Source of the DNA: Mycobacterium sp. E3251
GTDB taxonomy: Bacteria; Actinomycetota; Actinomycetes; Mycobacteriales; Mycobacteriaceae
NCBI RefSeq assembly: GCF_001666835.1
Contig: NZ_LZJF01000078.1
Span: 1-44,619, forward strand
Direction: 5' to 3'
DNA length: 44,619 nucleotides
The translations under genes were made by a program, and so were the position numbers. Shown piece by piece: positions 8,058 to 16,965 of this stretch. The stretch's first letter is position 1; each line of letters opens with the position of its first letter. The notes beneath the pieces are model-generated. The model was not told where the DNA came from, did no database searches, and saw only the letters and a list, made by a program, of their open reading frames with translations.

Positions 8058-8932
8058 GCGTCGTCGTCGGCTACCGGGCCGGCAAGGTTGGGCTCTCGGG
8101 ATTGCATTTGGGCGTACGTATCGCGCGCACCCGCGGCACCTCGCTCACCGTGGTGACGATTGTGCCCAAGCCCTGGCTGACTCCGTCGCGCGCCCGCGTC
8201 GACGCCGAATACGAGATGTGGGCCGACGCGCTGGCCGCGGAGTCGGCGAACGAGGCCGCCCGCTTTTTGGACAAGGTGGCCGACGACATCGAGGTCACCT
8301 ACGTGCACCGCGCACACGGCTCGGTGTCGGGGGGACTCCTCGAGGTCACCCACGAGATTGACGCCGACGTGCTCGTGCTGGGCTCGTTGCCCAGCGGCGG
8401 GCGCGGCCAGGTGCTGATCGGCTCCACCGCCGACTGGCTGCTGCACGCGTCGCACGTGCCGGTGGCCATCAGCCCGCGCAATTACCGTGCGCACCAAGGC
8501 AAGTTGACCCGCCTCAGCTGTGCCTACTCGGCCACCCCCGATGCGGTCGACGTGGTGAGACGCTGCTTCGAGTTCGGGCAGCGGTTCGGTGTACCGGTGC
8601 GGGTGATCACGTTCGCGGTCCGCGGCAAGACGATGTATCCGCCGGAGGTCGGGCTTGAGGTCGAGGATGAAGTGTTGCAGGCCTGGGCGTCACAAGTGCG
8701 CGGCATCCTCGAAGAGCTGAAGACAAACAGGATCGTCAGTGAAGACGTTGCGCTGCAGGTGGTTACCGGCCGCAGTTGGAAAGACGCGCTGGCGAAGGCG
8801 AATTGGCAGGAGGGTGAGATCCTGGCATTGGGCACCCGGCCGCGCGGCGACATCCGGCGGGTCTTCCTCGGTTCCCGCAGCGCCAAGATCATCCGGGAAA
8901 GCCCCGTGCCGGTGCTGGTGTTGCCGGGCTAG
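8054..8932 (+). CDS. Universal stress protein, two tandem Usp domains
   Basis: The 292-residue cytoplasmic protein has two UspA-like domains (about residues 1-140 and 150-292). The first ends in VLGSLPSGG...LIGSTADWLLHASHVPVAI and the second in LALGTRPRG...FLGSRSAKIIRESPVPVLVLP. Both resemble the G-x2-G-x9-G-S/T nucleotide-binding pattern of ATP-binding Usps. ATG at 8054 overlaps the permease stop, so it is the last gene of the ddaH-rocD-rocE operon (Rv2319c equivalent). Its role beside an arginine permease is unclear; stress-linked modulation of transport is a guess. Its stop codon overlaps that of the convergent uspC in CTAG. Confidence 0.88.
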   Translation: MSVVVGYRAGKVGLSGLHLGVRIARTRGTSLTVVTIVPKPWLTPSRARVDAEYEMWADALAAESANEAARFLDKVADDIEVTYVHRAHGSVSGGLLEVTHEIDADVLVLGSLPSGGRGQVLIGSTADWLLHASHVPVAISPRNYRAHQGKLTRLSCAYSATPDAVDVVRRCFEFGQRFGVPVRVITFAVRGKTMYPPEVGLEVEDEVLQAWASQVRGILEELKTNRIVSEDVALQVVTGRSWKDALAKANWQEGEILALGTRPRGDIRRVFLGSRSAKIIRESPVPVLVLPG

Positions 8933-10266
8933 CGCTGCGCAGCCGCGTTGGCGGCCGCTTGCGCCCGTTTCAGGGCTACCGCGACATCGCCGCGGCCCAA
9001 GAACATTTCGTCGAAATAGGGCTGCAGGGCGTCGTTGCCGGCCGCGAAGCCTGCCCCGCCGGGGGCCGCGATGCGCGGGCCGTCGAGCACCGCGAAGAAG
9101 GGCGTGACGTCGACGCCTCTGGCGGACCAGTAATGGAAGTAAACCGGCTGAGCCGACAGGACCGCCGGGATGGCCGCGCCCTCGCGCCCCAGGAACTCGT
9201 TGCCCGCCTTGCTGCCCATCCACGCCAGGACCTGACGGACGGCCTCGGGGTGTTTCGTCGCGGCGTTGCCCGCCGCCGCAATGCCGTTCGTGACGCTCAC
9301 CCGGCCGACCGGGCCCACCGGCATCATCGCCACTCCCCAGCGGAAGCGGGCATCGCGGGCCACCGGCGCCAGGTTGTAGGTGCCGGACTGGAACAGCGCC
9401 ATCCTGCCGGCCAGGAACTGGTTGCGGGAGAAGTCACCGTTGTCGTTGGTGTCCGAGGCGGGCGGCGCGACGTGGTCGTCGTTGATCAGGCGGACCAGAT
9501 AGCGGAAGGCCTGCACGGCGCCGGGATTGTCGAACGCGAACGTGTCGCCGCGCTGGAAGATGCCGCCGGCCGAGCCGATGTAGTTGAGGTAGATACCCTG
9601 TGGGTCGTTGGCGGCGTTGTAGCCCCACTGTCGTACTCGGCCGGCATCGAAACCCGCCGTGTTTCCGCGACGTCCGTCGGCGTCCAAAGTGAGCCGGGCG
9701 AGCATGGGCCGCAGCGTGTCACCGTCGCCGGGGCTCCACCGCAACCCGTTCAGCCGGGCGGGGTCGACGCCGGCCGCGGCGAGCAGGTCCGCGTTGTAAT
9801 ACAGCGCGATCCCGGCATCGGTCAGCTGCGGCACCCCCCACAGCGCGCCTCCGCGGGTGAACTGGTCGACGACCGCCGAGTCCCACGCCGAGGCGGACCC
9901 CGGCTCGAGTGTCGTGCCGATGTTCATCAGCCGGCCGCTGTCGGCGTAGGCGGCCAGATAGGCGTTGGAAAGCCAGAAGATGTCGTCGGCACTCCCGCCG
10001 GCGATATCGGTGCGTAGCGTGTCGAAGTACGTCGAATACGCAACCACGCTGGTGTGCACCGCGATATCGGGATGCGTGCGATTGAACGCCTCGAACGACT
10101 GCCGATAAGCCGTGGCGATTTGTTCGGCCCAGACCCGCACCGTCACGACGATCTTGCCGCCGGGGGGTTGGCCGGAGTAGTCCAGCAGCACCGCGGTCGC
10201 ACCCAACAGCACCGCGACCAGCGCGAGCGCCCCGGCCATCAGCGTCGAAAAGCGCGGGCGAGTCAT
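8929..10266 (-). CDS. uspC: Amino-sugar ABC transporter substrate-binding protein
   Basis: This extracellular solute-binding protein (family 1, about 445 residues) belongs to the UspABC importer, whose M. tuberculosis member (Rv2318) is known to bind amino sugars. An N-terminal hydrophobic segment (TLMAGALALVAVLLGATAVL) is followed by the binding-protein body with SADDIFWLSNAYLAAYADSG and later FLAGRMALFQSGTYN, typical of cluster-B sugar binders. No cysteine occurs in the first 40 residues, so there is no lipobox; it looks membrane-anchored by an uncleaved or type I signal. ATG at 10266 is used, with GTG at 10275 as the alternative; neither has a clear ribosome site. It is the last gene of uspA-uspB-uspC. 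Confidence 0.88.
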   Translation of the reverse strand: MTRPRFSTLMAGALALVAVLLGATAVLLDYSGQPPGGKIVVTVRVWAEQIATAYRQSFEAFNRTHPDIAVHTSVVAYSTYFDTLRTDIAGGSADDIFWLSNAYLAAYADSGRLMNIGTTLEPGSASAWDSAVVDQFTRGGALWGVPQLTDAGIALYYNADLLAAAGVDPARLNGLRWSPGDGDTLRPMLARLTLDADGRRGNTAGFDAGRVRQWGYNAANDPQGIYLNYIGSAGGIFQRGDTFAFDNPGAVQAFRYLVRLINDDHVAPPASDTNDNGDFSRNQFLAGRMALFQSGTYNLAPVARDARFRWGVAMMPVGPVGRVSVTNGIAAAGNAATKHPEAVRQVLAWMGSKAGNEFLGREGAAIPAVLSAQPVYFHYWSARGVDVTPFFAVLDGPRIAAPGGAGFAAGNDALQPYFDEMFLGRGDVAVALKRAQAAANAAAQR

Positions 10267-10272
10267 GGGCTG

Positions 10273-10335
10273 CACCGAGATTGCCGCGGTGGTCGTGGAT
10301 CACCCGAAATCGCAGCCGTGACGGCAATCTCGGTG
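10273..10335 (-). promoter_or_regulatory. 14-bp perfect inverted repeat between uspB and uspC
   Basis: CACCGAGATTGCCG (10273-10286) and CGGCAATCTCGGTG (10322-10335) are exact reverse complements separated by 35 bases, filling the uspB-uspC gap and ending 6 bp before the uspC ATG. In the minus-strand transcript this is a stable stem-loop. It could attenuate or process the message to set binding-protein levels relative to the permeases, or occlude uspC initiation. No U-run follows. Confidence 0.7.
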
Positions 10336-10345
10336 TGCGGGCGGC

Positions 10346-11161
10346 TCACTTGAGCCCCGAGACGACGATCGACGCCACGATGTGGCGCTGGAAGACGACG
10401 AACAGCGCGATCAGCGGGACGATCGCAACGGTCGTCGCCGCCATGACCAGCGTCCACTGGGAGTTGAACCGCGACTGCAGATCGGCCGTCGCGACCGTGA
10501 GCACCCGCCACTTGTGCCCGCTGGTGATCACCAACGGCCACATGAAGTTATTCCACTGCGAGACCACCGTGATCAGCGTCAAGGCCGCCAGCACCGGCCG
10601 GCTGGACGGAATCACCACGTGCACTATCACGTCCAAGGTGTTGGCCCCGTCCAGGTGGGCGGCGTTGACCAAGTCGTTCGGGATGATGCGAAAGTGCTCC
10701 CGCAGCAAGAAGATCGCATACGGCGAGCCGAACATGAACGGCAGCACCAGCGCCCAGAACGTGTTGCGCAGGCCGAGCTGGGCCATCATCAAATACAGCG
10801 GCACTACGGTCACGGTTCCCGGCACCATCAACGTCGCGATGTAGACCCAGAACAGTGCGTCGCGTCCCGGAAAACGCAAGCGCGCGAACGCGTATGCGGC
10901 CAGCACCGAAAAGGTCAACTGGCCCACCAGGATCACCGCGGTCATCAAGGCCGTCACCGCCGCCGCGCGGCCGAATCCGGCTCCACCGAGGTCGGCGTAG
11001 TTGGACAAGGTGAACGGCCGCGGCAGTTGTAGCGGCGTACCGGTGGCGAACTGATGTGCCGAGGTGAACGAGGTCAACAGACCAAGTAGGAAGGGGACCA
11101 ACGTGATCAGCGCACCGAGGATGAGTCCGCCGTAAATTGCGAGCCGGCTAAGTGAGGTCAT
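10346..11161 (-). CDS. uspB: Sugar ABC transporter permease (MalG-type)
   Basis: The 271-residue inner-membrane permease has six hydrophobic segments. The cytoplasmic EAA loop, which docks the ATPase, is visible as NAAHLDGANTLDVIVHVVIP. TLMVPGTVTVVPLYLMM is the usual membrane stretch before it. The length is normal for MalG-like subunits. It overlaps uspA by 14 bp and is separated from uspC by the hairpin gap. It pairs with UspA to form the channel of the amino-sugar importer; no ATPase gene is nearby, so a shared MsmK/UgpC-type ATPase encoded elsewhere must energise it. Confidence 0.92.
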   Translation of the reverse strand: MTSLSRLAIYGGLILGALITLVPFLLGLLTSFTSAHQFATGTPLQLPRPFTLSNYADLGGAGFGRAAAVTALMTAVILVGQLTFSVLAAYAFARLRFPGRDALFWVYIATLMVPGTVTVVPLYLMMAQLGLRNTFWALVLPFMFGSPYAIFLLREHFRIIPNDLVNAAHLDGANTLDVIVHVVIPSSRPVLAALTLITVVSQWNNFMWPLVITSGHKWRVLTVATADLQSRFNSQWTLVMAATTVAIVPLIALFVVFQRHIVASIVVSGLK

Positions 11162-12032
11162 AGCTGATCCGCCGCCGGAAGTAGAGGTGCTGCACCATGG
11201 TGACGCCGATCAGGATGACGAACAGCACCACCGCCATCACCGACGCGCGCCCGATGGCAGCCGCGCCGAAAGCCTCGGCGTAGATGCGGTGAGCCACCAG
11301 GTCGGTGCTGCCCCCCGGTCCGCCGCCGGTCAGCGCATAGACCATATCGAAAACCTGTGCCGTGCTGACGATCCCGGTCACCAGGACGAAGAATGTCGTT
11401 GGCCGCAGCATGGGCAGGGTGATGTGCCAGAACCGTTGCCATGCGGTGGCGCCATCGGTGCTCGCGGCGGCGTGAACGTCGTCGGGGATCGCCAGCAGGC
11501 CCGCCAGGAACGACAGCGAGACGTAGCCGACGTTGGTCCACACGACGACTGCCGAGACGAGCGGCAGGGCGAAGCTGGGGTCCGACAGCCATTCGATGCT
11601 GTGTCCCAGCACGGTGCTCACGGCCCCGTCCGTGGGGGCCAGAATCCAGCGCCACAACACGGCGATCGCGAGCGGCGCGCAGATCCACGGCAGCACGTAG
11701 AGGGTGCGGAACAGCCCGGTGCCGGGAAGCTGACGCGCCAGCATGGAAGCGGCCAGCAGGCCCAGCACCGTCTGCGCCGGCACCACGATCGCCACGAAGA
11801 GGGCCGTGACGATCAGCGAGTTGGCGAAGTTGCGATCCGTCAGCACCGACCGCCAGTTGGCAACGCCCACATAGTGCAGCGGGCCCAGCAGGTCCCAGCG
11901 GTAGAGGCTGAGCCAAATCACCACGAGGATGGGCAGCAGCAAGAAGGCCACGACCCCGAACAAGCTGGGCGCCAGCAGGGCATAGCCCAGCGCGGTGGAG
12001 CGAGGCTGTGTCCTCAGGGCGCCGCTGGCCAT
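11148..12032 (-). CDS. uspA: Sugar ABC transporter permease (MalF-type)
   Basis: The 294-residue permease has six hydrophobic segments and an EAA loop reading HAAASTDGATAWQRFWHITL. ATG at 12032 is used: it gives a short basic/polar N-terminus (MASGALRTQPRS) right before the first membrane helix. A longer frame reaching 12188 would run through the divergent tldD start and is rejected. It is first in the uspABC operon, corresponding to Rv2316. The upstream sequence lacks an obvious Shine-Dalgarno site, so a leaderless transcript is possible. Confidence 0.9.
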   Translation of the reverse strand: MASGALRTQPRSTALGYALLAPSLFGVVAFLLLPILVVIWLSLYRWDLLGPLHYVGVANWRSVLTDRNFANSLIVTALFVAIVVPAQTVLGLLAASMLARQLPGTGLFRTLYVLPWICAPLAIAVLWRWILAPTDGAVSTVLGHSIEWLSDPSFALPLVSAVVVWTNVGYVSLSFLAGLLAIPDDVHAAASTDGATAWQRFWHITLPMLRPTTFFVLVTGIVSTAQVFDMVYALTGGGPGGSTDLVAHRIYAEAFGAAAIGRASVMAVVLFVILIGVTMVQHLYFRRRISYDLT

Positions 12033-12091
12033 GGAGGTAATTAAAGCGGGCGGGGCCGGGGTTTGGGGCGAACGGCCGTTACGGTGGATCC
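12033..12091. promoter_or_regulatory. 59-bp divergent uspA/tldD promoter gap
   Basis: The start codons of uspA (minus) and tldD (plus) are only 59 bp apart. The gap holds an AT-rich TAATTAAA (12037-12044) close to uspA and a GC-rich stretch towards tldD. The two promoters must overlap, or both messages are nearly leaderless. No clear operator is seen. Confidence 0.4.
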
Positions 12092-13609
12092 GTGACACCG
12101 AACCGGGGGATCGATGCCGACTTCCTGAATCTGCCGCGCCACCAGTTGGCCGAGGCCGCGCTTTCGTCGGCCAGCGCGGCCGGTGCAAGCTACGCCGACC
12201 TGCGGGTTCACCGCATCGTGACCGAGATCATCCAGCTGCGGGACGGCGAGCTGGAGACGGCGGTCGTCAATCGCGAGGTCGGTTTGGCGGTGCGGGTGAT
12301 CGTCGATGGCACGTGGGGATTCGCCTCGCACGCGGAACTGGCGCCCTCGGTTGCCGCCGAGACGGCGCGTCGAGCCGTGCAAGTGGCCACCACCCTGGCG
12401 ACGTTGAACAGCGAGCGCGTCGAGTTGGCGCCCGAGCCGGTCTACGCCGACGCCACCTGGGTGTCCGACTACCGGATCGACCCGTTCAGCGTGCCGGCGG
12501 CCGACAAGATCGGCGTGCTGGAGGAATACTCCGGCCGGCTGCTCAGTGCCGACGGCGTCGACCACGTGTCGGCCGTGCTCACCGCCGTCAAGGAGCAGAC
12601 CTTCTACGCCGATACCTTCGGATCGTCGATCACCCAGCAGCGGGTGCGGGTGCAGCCGTCGCTGGAGGCGGTCACCGTCGACGCCGCGGCGGGCAGCTTC
12701 GACTCGATGCGCACGCTGGCCCCGCCGATGGGGCGCGGCTGGGAAGTGCTGGCCGGCGACGAGGTGTGGAACTGGACGGACGAGCTGGCGCAGTTGCCGT
12801 CGCTGCTCGCCGAAAAGGTCAAGGCGCCCAGCGTGGCGGCGGGGCGCAAAGACCTGGTGATCGACCCCACCAACCTGTGGCTGACCATTCACGAATCCAT
12901 TGGGCACGCAACCGAATACGACCGGGCCATCGGCTACGAAGCCGCCTACGCGGGAACCTCTTTCGCCACCCCTGACAAACTCGGCACCATGCGGTACGGC
13001 TCCCCGGTGATGAACGTAACCGCCGACCGCACCGTCGACCACGGCCTGGCCACCATCGGTTACGACGACGAGGGCGTGGCCGCGCAAAGCTGGGATCTGG
13101 TGCGCGACGGGGTGTTTGTCGGCTATCAGCTCGACCGGGTGTTCGCTCCTCGTCTGGGGCAGCCGCGGTCCAACGGGTGCTCGTACGCCGACTCGCCGCA
13201 TCACGTGCCGATTCAGCGGATGGCCAACGTGTCGCTGCAGCCGGCGCGCGAGGACGTCAGCACCGCCGACCTGATCAGCCGTGTCGAGGACGGCATCTAC
13301 ATCATCGGCGACAAGTCGTGGTCAATCGACATGCAGCGCTACAACTTTCAGTTCACCGGTCAGCGATTCTTTCGCATCCGCGACGGTCGGCTGGACGGTC
13401 AATTGCGAGACGTCGCCTACCAGGCCACCACCACCGATTTCTGGAACTCCATGGAAGCCGTGGGCGGCCCGTCGACTTGGCGGTTGGGGGGCGCGTTCAA
13501 CTGTGGCAAGGCGCAGCCCGGCCAGATCGCCCCGGTCAGCCACGGCTGCCCGTCGGCCTTGTTCCGCGGCGTCAACGTGCTCAACACCCGAACCGAGGGC
13601 GGCCGATGA
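12092..13609 (+). CDS. tldD: TldD family metalloprotease subunit
   Basis: The 505-residue protein of the TldD/PmbA (peptidase U62) family would, with TldE, form a heterodimeric protease that degrades unfolded peptides threaded into a cavity. The zinc motif HExxxH is present as HESIGH (residues 267-272), and the C-terminal ligand region contains NGCSYADSPH and later FNCGKAQPGQ. The start is GTG at 12092. The stop overlaps the tldE ATG. Positional equivalent Rv2315c. In other bacteria TldD/E mature microcin B17 and process CcdA; no precursor peptide gene is visible here. Confidence 0.9.
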   Translation: MTPNRGIDADFLNLPRHQLAEAALSSASAAGASYADLRVHRIVTEIIQLRDGELETAVVNREVGLAVRVIVDGTWGFASHAELAPSVAAETARRAVQVATTLATLNSERVELAPEPVYADATWVSDYRIDPFSVPAADKIGVLEEYSGRLLSADGVDHVSAVLTAVKEQTFYADTFGSSITQQRVRVQPSLEAVTVDAAAGSFDSMRTLAPPMGRGWEVLAGDEVWNWTDELAQLPSLLAEKVKAPSVAAGRKDLVIDPTNLWLTIHESIGHATEYDRAIGYEAAYAGTSFATPDKLGTMRYGSPVMNVTADRTVDHGLATIGYDDEGVAAQSWDLVRDGVFVGYQLDRVFAPRLGQPRSNGCSYADSPHHVPIQRMANVSLQPAREDVSTADLISRVEDGIYIIGDKSWSIDMQRYNFQFTGQRFFRIRDGRLDGQLRDVAYQATTTDFWNSMEAVGGPSTWRLGGAFNCGKAQPGQIAPVSHGCPSALFRGVNVLNTRTEGGR

Positions 13610-14979
13610 TCACCCCGCAGCATGTCGTCAACCTCGTTTTGGAGGAGGCCGCCAAACTCGGCGGCGCGAGCGAGACCATGGTGCTCGTCACCGACAAGGT
13701 CGAGGCGACGCTACGCTGGGCGGGCAATTCGATGACCACCAACGGTGTTTCGGTGAACCGCAGCATCACGGTGATCTCCGTCGTCCGCGAAGGGTCCAGC
13801 GCGCGGATCGGCACGATGGTCTCCGCCGAGGTGGACCCGCGGGTGATCCCCGAGTTGGTGGCGGCGTCCCAGGAGGCGGCCCGCTCGGCGCCCGAGGCCG
13901 GTGACGCCGCGCCGCTGTTGACCGATACCGGGGTGCCCGTCGATTGGGACGCGCCGGCGCCCGGCACCGGACCGTTGGTGTTCGCCGAGGTCGCCGACTC
14001 CTTGAGCCGCGGCTTCCGCGGCACCGACCGGCTGTATGGCTTTGCGCACCATAGCGTTTCGACGACTTTCCTGGCATCGTCGACCGGAGTGCGCCGGCGC
14101 TACACCCAGCCCGCCGGGGCGGTGGAGATCAACGGCAAGCGCGGCGACGCGAGCGCGTGGGCTGGTATTGGGACGCCCGACTTCGTCGACGTGCCAATGG
14201 ATTCGCTGCTCGAAGAGCTGTCGATGCGGCTCGGCTGGGCCGAGCGCCGCGTGGAACTGCCTGCGGGACGCTACGAGACGATCATGCCGCCCTCCACGGT
14301 GGCCGACATGATGCTTTACCTCGCCTGGTCGATGGCCGGCCGGGGTGCCAGGGAGGGCCGCACCGCGTTCTCGGCGCCCGGCGGCGGGACGCGGGTGGGG
14401 GAGCGGCTCACCGAATTGCCGCTGACCCTGTTCTCCGATCCGATGGCGCCGGGCCTGGCATGCACGCCGTTCGTCGCGGTGAGCAGCTCGTCGGAGACGG
14501 CGTCGGTGTTCGACAACGGCATGGAGATCGGTCAAGTGGACTGGATCCGCAACGGGGTGATCAATGCGCTGGCCTACCCGCGTGCGACGGCGACCAAATT
14601 CGATGCCGACGTCGCGGTGGCCGCCGACAACCTGGTGATGACCGGTGGGTCGGCCGAGCTTGCCGACATGATCGCGGCCACCGAACGCGGCCTGCTGCTG
14701 ACCACACTGTGGTACATCCGCGAGGTGGACCCCACCACGCTGCTGCTCACGGGATTGACCCGCGACGGCGTCTACCTCATCGAAGATGGCGAGGTGACCG
14801 CCGCCGTCAACAACTTCCGGTTCAACGAGAGTCCGCTGGACCTGCTGCGGCGGGTCACCGAGGCCGGGGCGAGCGAGAAGACCCTGCCCCGGGAGTGGGC
14901 GGACTGGGCCACCCGCGCGGCCATGCCGTCGCTGCGGATACCGGACTTCTACATGTCTTCGGTGAGCCAGGCGCAATAG
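13606..14979 (+). CDS. tldE: TldE/PmbA family protease partner
   Basis: The 457-residue TldD paralogue lacks the HExxxH zinc motif, as expected of the non-catalytic TldE/PmbA subunit. Recognisable parts are the N-terminal [15 protein letters not shown] fold, [12 protein letters not shown] (the position corresponding to the TldD zinc helix) and the C-terminal [14 protein letters not shown] at 13606 overlaps the tldD stop, so the two subunits are co-translated. Positional equivalent Rv2314c. The downstream AhpD-like gene starts 40 bp later and is probably in the same transcript. Confidence 0.9.
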   Translation: MITPQHVVNLVLEEAAKLGGASETMVLVTDKVEATLRWAGNSMTTNGVSVNRSITVISVVREGSSARIGTMVSAEVDPRVIPELVAASQEAARSAPEAGDAAPLLTDTGVPVDWDAPAPGTGPLVFAEVADSLSRGFRGTDRLYGFAHHSVSTTFLASSTGVRRRYTQPAGAVEINGKRGDASAWAGIGTPDFVDVPMDSLLEELSMRLGWAERRVELPAGRYETIMPPSTVADMMLYLAWSMAGRGAREGRTAFSAPGGGTRVGERLTELPLTLFSDPMAPGLACTPFVAVSSSSETASVFDNGMEIGQVDWIRNGVINALAYPRATATKFDADVAVAADNLVMTGGSAELADMIAATERGLLLTTLWYIREVDPTTLLLTGLTRDGVYLIEDGEVTAAVNNFRFNESPLDLLRRVTEAGASEKTLPREWADWATRAAMPSLRIPDFYMSSVSQAQ

Positions 14980-15019
14980 GCGATTGCCGCTGGGCCGGTC
15001 GCGTTCTAGCGTGTGACGA

Positions 15020-15886
15020 ATGGCGGCTCCGGTTTCGGTCCAAGAAGATCAGCTCACACGGTTGGTGGCACTGTCTCCGGGATCGCCGCCGGACGCGCGC
15101 ATCGCAGCCCTGGTTCGGCGGACGTGCGCCCAGACGCTGTCGCTCCCGCCACTGCCGAGTCGTATCGAGGTCGGCACGCCCGAGTCGGAGGCCGAAGTCG
15201 CCACCATCGAGTTCGCCGAGCAGTTCAGCGCCGACGTTTCCGCGATCACCGACGGGCATCGGTCCCGGCTGATTAAACACCTGGGCGACAAGGCGTTTGG
15301 CGTAGTGGTCCTGATGTATATCGCCGACTTCGTTCCCCGGGTACGGGCCGGGCTCGAAGCGCTCGGCGTCGGCTCGGAGTATTTGGGCTGGGTCGACGGC
15401 GCCATCGAATGGGATCGCACCACCGAGCCGTCGGGAGCGGTGTTCAACGATTTCTTGCCTTCGGTGGCCCGGATGCGGGCGCTGGACCCCGTCACCTCCG
15501 AGCTGGTCCGACTGCGCGGGGCGGCTCAGCACAACTGCCGGTTGTGCAAGTCGCTGCGGGAGGGCACCGCGCTGGATGCCGGCGGTTCGGAAGCGCTCTA
15601 CGACGAGATCGACCGCTTCGAGTCGTCGGATCTGCTCGACGACCGCGCGAAAGCGGCCCTGCGCTACGCCGATGCGTTAATTTGGACCCCTGCGCACCTC
15701 GCCGCCGACGATGCCGCCGAGGTGCGCTCCCGGTTCTCCGATGCCGAGGCCGTGGAGCTCACCTTTGACATCATGCGGAATGCAAGCAACAAAGTCGCCG
15801 TCGCGTTAGGCGCTGACGCCCCTCGGGTCGAGCACGGTACCGAGCGATATCTGCTCGGAGCCGACGGCAAGACCGTCTTCAACTGA
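15020..15886 (+). CDS. AhpD-like / carboxymuconolactone decarboxylase-fold protein
   Basis: The 288-residue helical protein has a redox pair C-x-x-C in [16 protein letters not shown] (residues ~171-186), the hallmark of the AhpD-like subset of the CMD family, where the cysteines act in peroxide or thiol chemistry. A family-type hydrophobic helix lies at [15 protein letters not shown]. The start is ATG at 15020. Positional equivalent Rv2313c. The proton-relay glutamate of true AhpD cannot be confirmed by eye. The physiological reaction is unknown; linkage to TldD/E suggests no obvious pathway. Confidence 0.78.
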   Translation: MAAPVSVQEDQLTRLVALSPGSPPDARIAALVRRTCAQTLSLPPLPSRIEVGTPESEAEVATIEFAEQFSADVSAITDGHRSRLIKHLGDKAFGVVVLMYIADFVPRVRAGLEALGVGSEYLGWVDGAIEWDRTTEPSGAVFNDFLPSVARMRALDPVTSELVRLRGAAQHNCRLCKSLREGTALDAGGSEALYDEIDRFESSDLLDDRAKAALRYADALIWTPAHLAADDAAEVRSRFSDAEAVELTFDIMRNASNKVAVALGADAPRVEHGTERYLLGADGKTVFN

Positions 15887-16278
15887 TCCTTTCCGCGGCC
15901 GGCGTGGCGTCGGGTGCGGGGCGATTAGCCGCTGGTCAAGAGGCTTTCGACCCTGGATGTGATGCCTCAGCCGAAGTGGATCGGACGACGGCCCGATGCC
16001 CGGGGCGAAGTAGCAAATGTTAACCATCCGTACACGGTCACGCAAACTAAAGTTCGCCGCTCGGGCCGCGGGTACTGGCTAAATTTATGTCCCGACACCA
16101 AAACTCATATGTGAACTCATATGTGCCGGTGATCTGAGATGGCAGCGGCGCCTGAGTTGACGACCATACACCGCGTGACTGTTAGCCGTTGCCCGGATCG
16201 CTGTCGGTTAGCAGTTACCACACAAGGCTTGGCTTGCGTCGGAGAGCAAATCGCTCCCACGCAGAGGGAGGACCGGAG
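15887..16278 (+). other. 392-bp non-coding stretch before the DUF732 pair
   Basis: I see no convincing gene here. It marks the end of the M. tuberculosis-like synteny. It contains a perfect 12-bp tandem repeat (16102-16125), the string AGTAGCAAAT (16009-16018) that recurs upstream of the second DUF732 gene (16931-16940), and a ribosome site GGGAGG ahead of the DUF732 ATG. A promoter for the secreted protein is expected here. Confidence 0.5.
16102..16125. repeat. 12-bp perfect tandem repeat with CATATG cores
   Basis: AACTCATATGTG occurs twice back to back (16102-16113 and 16114-16125). Each copy holds the palindrome CATATG. The copies are about one helical turn apart, so a dimeric regulator could bind both on one face. 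It lies about 150 bp upstream of the first DUF732 gene. Confidence 0.85.
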
Positions 16279-16701
16279 ATGACAACCACCCGTTCGCGTT
16301 CGCGCATGCGCGGGTCATCGGTTTGGGTTGCCGGCGTCGCGCTGGGTGCCTCGATGCTCGGTGGCGCGGTGCTCTCGGCACCGCAAGCTTCGGCGTCCTG
16401 CAACTTGAGTCCCAAGGACGACCAGTACATTCAGCTGCTCGCGCAGAACAAGATGGTCCACAACGCCGACTTCAGCGATTGCACTGAGGCCGCCGAGGGA
16501 CGGTGGTTCGCCGACCAGGTCCGGAACCACCCGAATCCGTTCGGAGAGGCCCAGGAGCTGGTCAACATGATCACCAACACCACGTCGATGAGCCAGGCGC
16601 AGGCCGAGTGGGAGGTCGAGTCGGCGATCTACGTCTACGCGCCGGACGTGATCCCCAAGATCAAGGATCAGGCCGCTCACGCTGACTGGCCGACGGCGTA
16701 A
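16279..16701 (+). CDS. Secreted DUF732 protein, first of a tandem pair
   Basis: The 140-residue exported protein has a signal peptide (basic MTTTRSRSRMRG, hydrophobic core, cleavage near APQASASC) followed by a compact helical domain with DDQYIQLLAQNKMV, EAAEGRWFADQVR and EWEVESAIYVYAPD. DUF732 is common in mycobacteria, of unknown function, and proteins of this type are found in culture filtrates. Two cysteines (C41 and C64) may form a disulfide. The ATG at 16279 has GGGAGG 9 bp upstream. The next gene is a close paralogue. Confidence 0.88.
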   Translation: MTTTRSRSRMRGSSVWVAGVALGASMLGGAVLSAPQASASCNLSPKDDQYIQLLAQNKMVHNADFSDCTEAAEGRWFADQVRNHPNPFGEAQELVNMITNTTSMSQAQAEWEVESAIYVYAPDVIPKIKDQAAHADWPTA

Positions 16702-16733
16702 CGACGGGGCTCTGCCAGCTAACTCGCGCAAGG

Positions 16734-16757
16734 CGCCGGCGCGGCTGGGCGCCGGCG
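16734..16757 (+). terminator. GC-rich hairpin downstream of first DUF732 gene
   Basis: CGCCGGCGC (16734-16742) pairs perfectly with GCGCCGGCG (16749-16757) around a 6-base loop, 32 bp after the stop codon. There is no T-run, which is usual for mycobacterial terminator-like stems. Confidence 0.6.
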
Positions 16758-16866
16758 AGTGCCCGATCGCCAGTTTACGGCGGCTGTTCGTCGCGTGAGT
16801 GCCAACCGCCTTTCGTTATATGCAGTGTCGCGCAAGCTTTTTGGCTAACCGCTGTTCATTCAATGT

Positions 16867-16898
16867 TCGACGAGCCGGTCGTTTGACCTGCTCGTCGA
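16867..16898. promoter_or_regulatory. Long hairpin between the two DUF732 genes
   Basis: TCGACGAGCCGGTC and GACCTGCTCGTCGA form a 14-bp inverted repeat with one mismatch around the loop GTTT. It sits 68 bp before the second DUF732 start and 165 bp after the first gene, so it more likely belongs to the 5' region of the second gene (operator or leader structure) than to the first gene's terminator. Confidence 0.65.
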
Positions 16899-16965
16899 CG
16901 GTGGTACCCGAGCGTTAGCGCGAAGGGGACAGTAGCAAATTTCCATGATGAGGGGGTCTGGAGAA

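Noticed and set aside
12033..12188. 52-codon N-terminal extension of uspA
   Set aside because: It would cross the tldD start and adds an Arg/Pro-rich stretch atypical of permeases.
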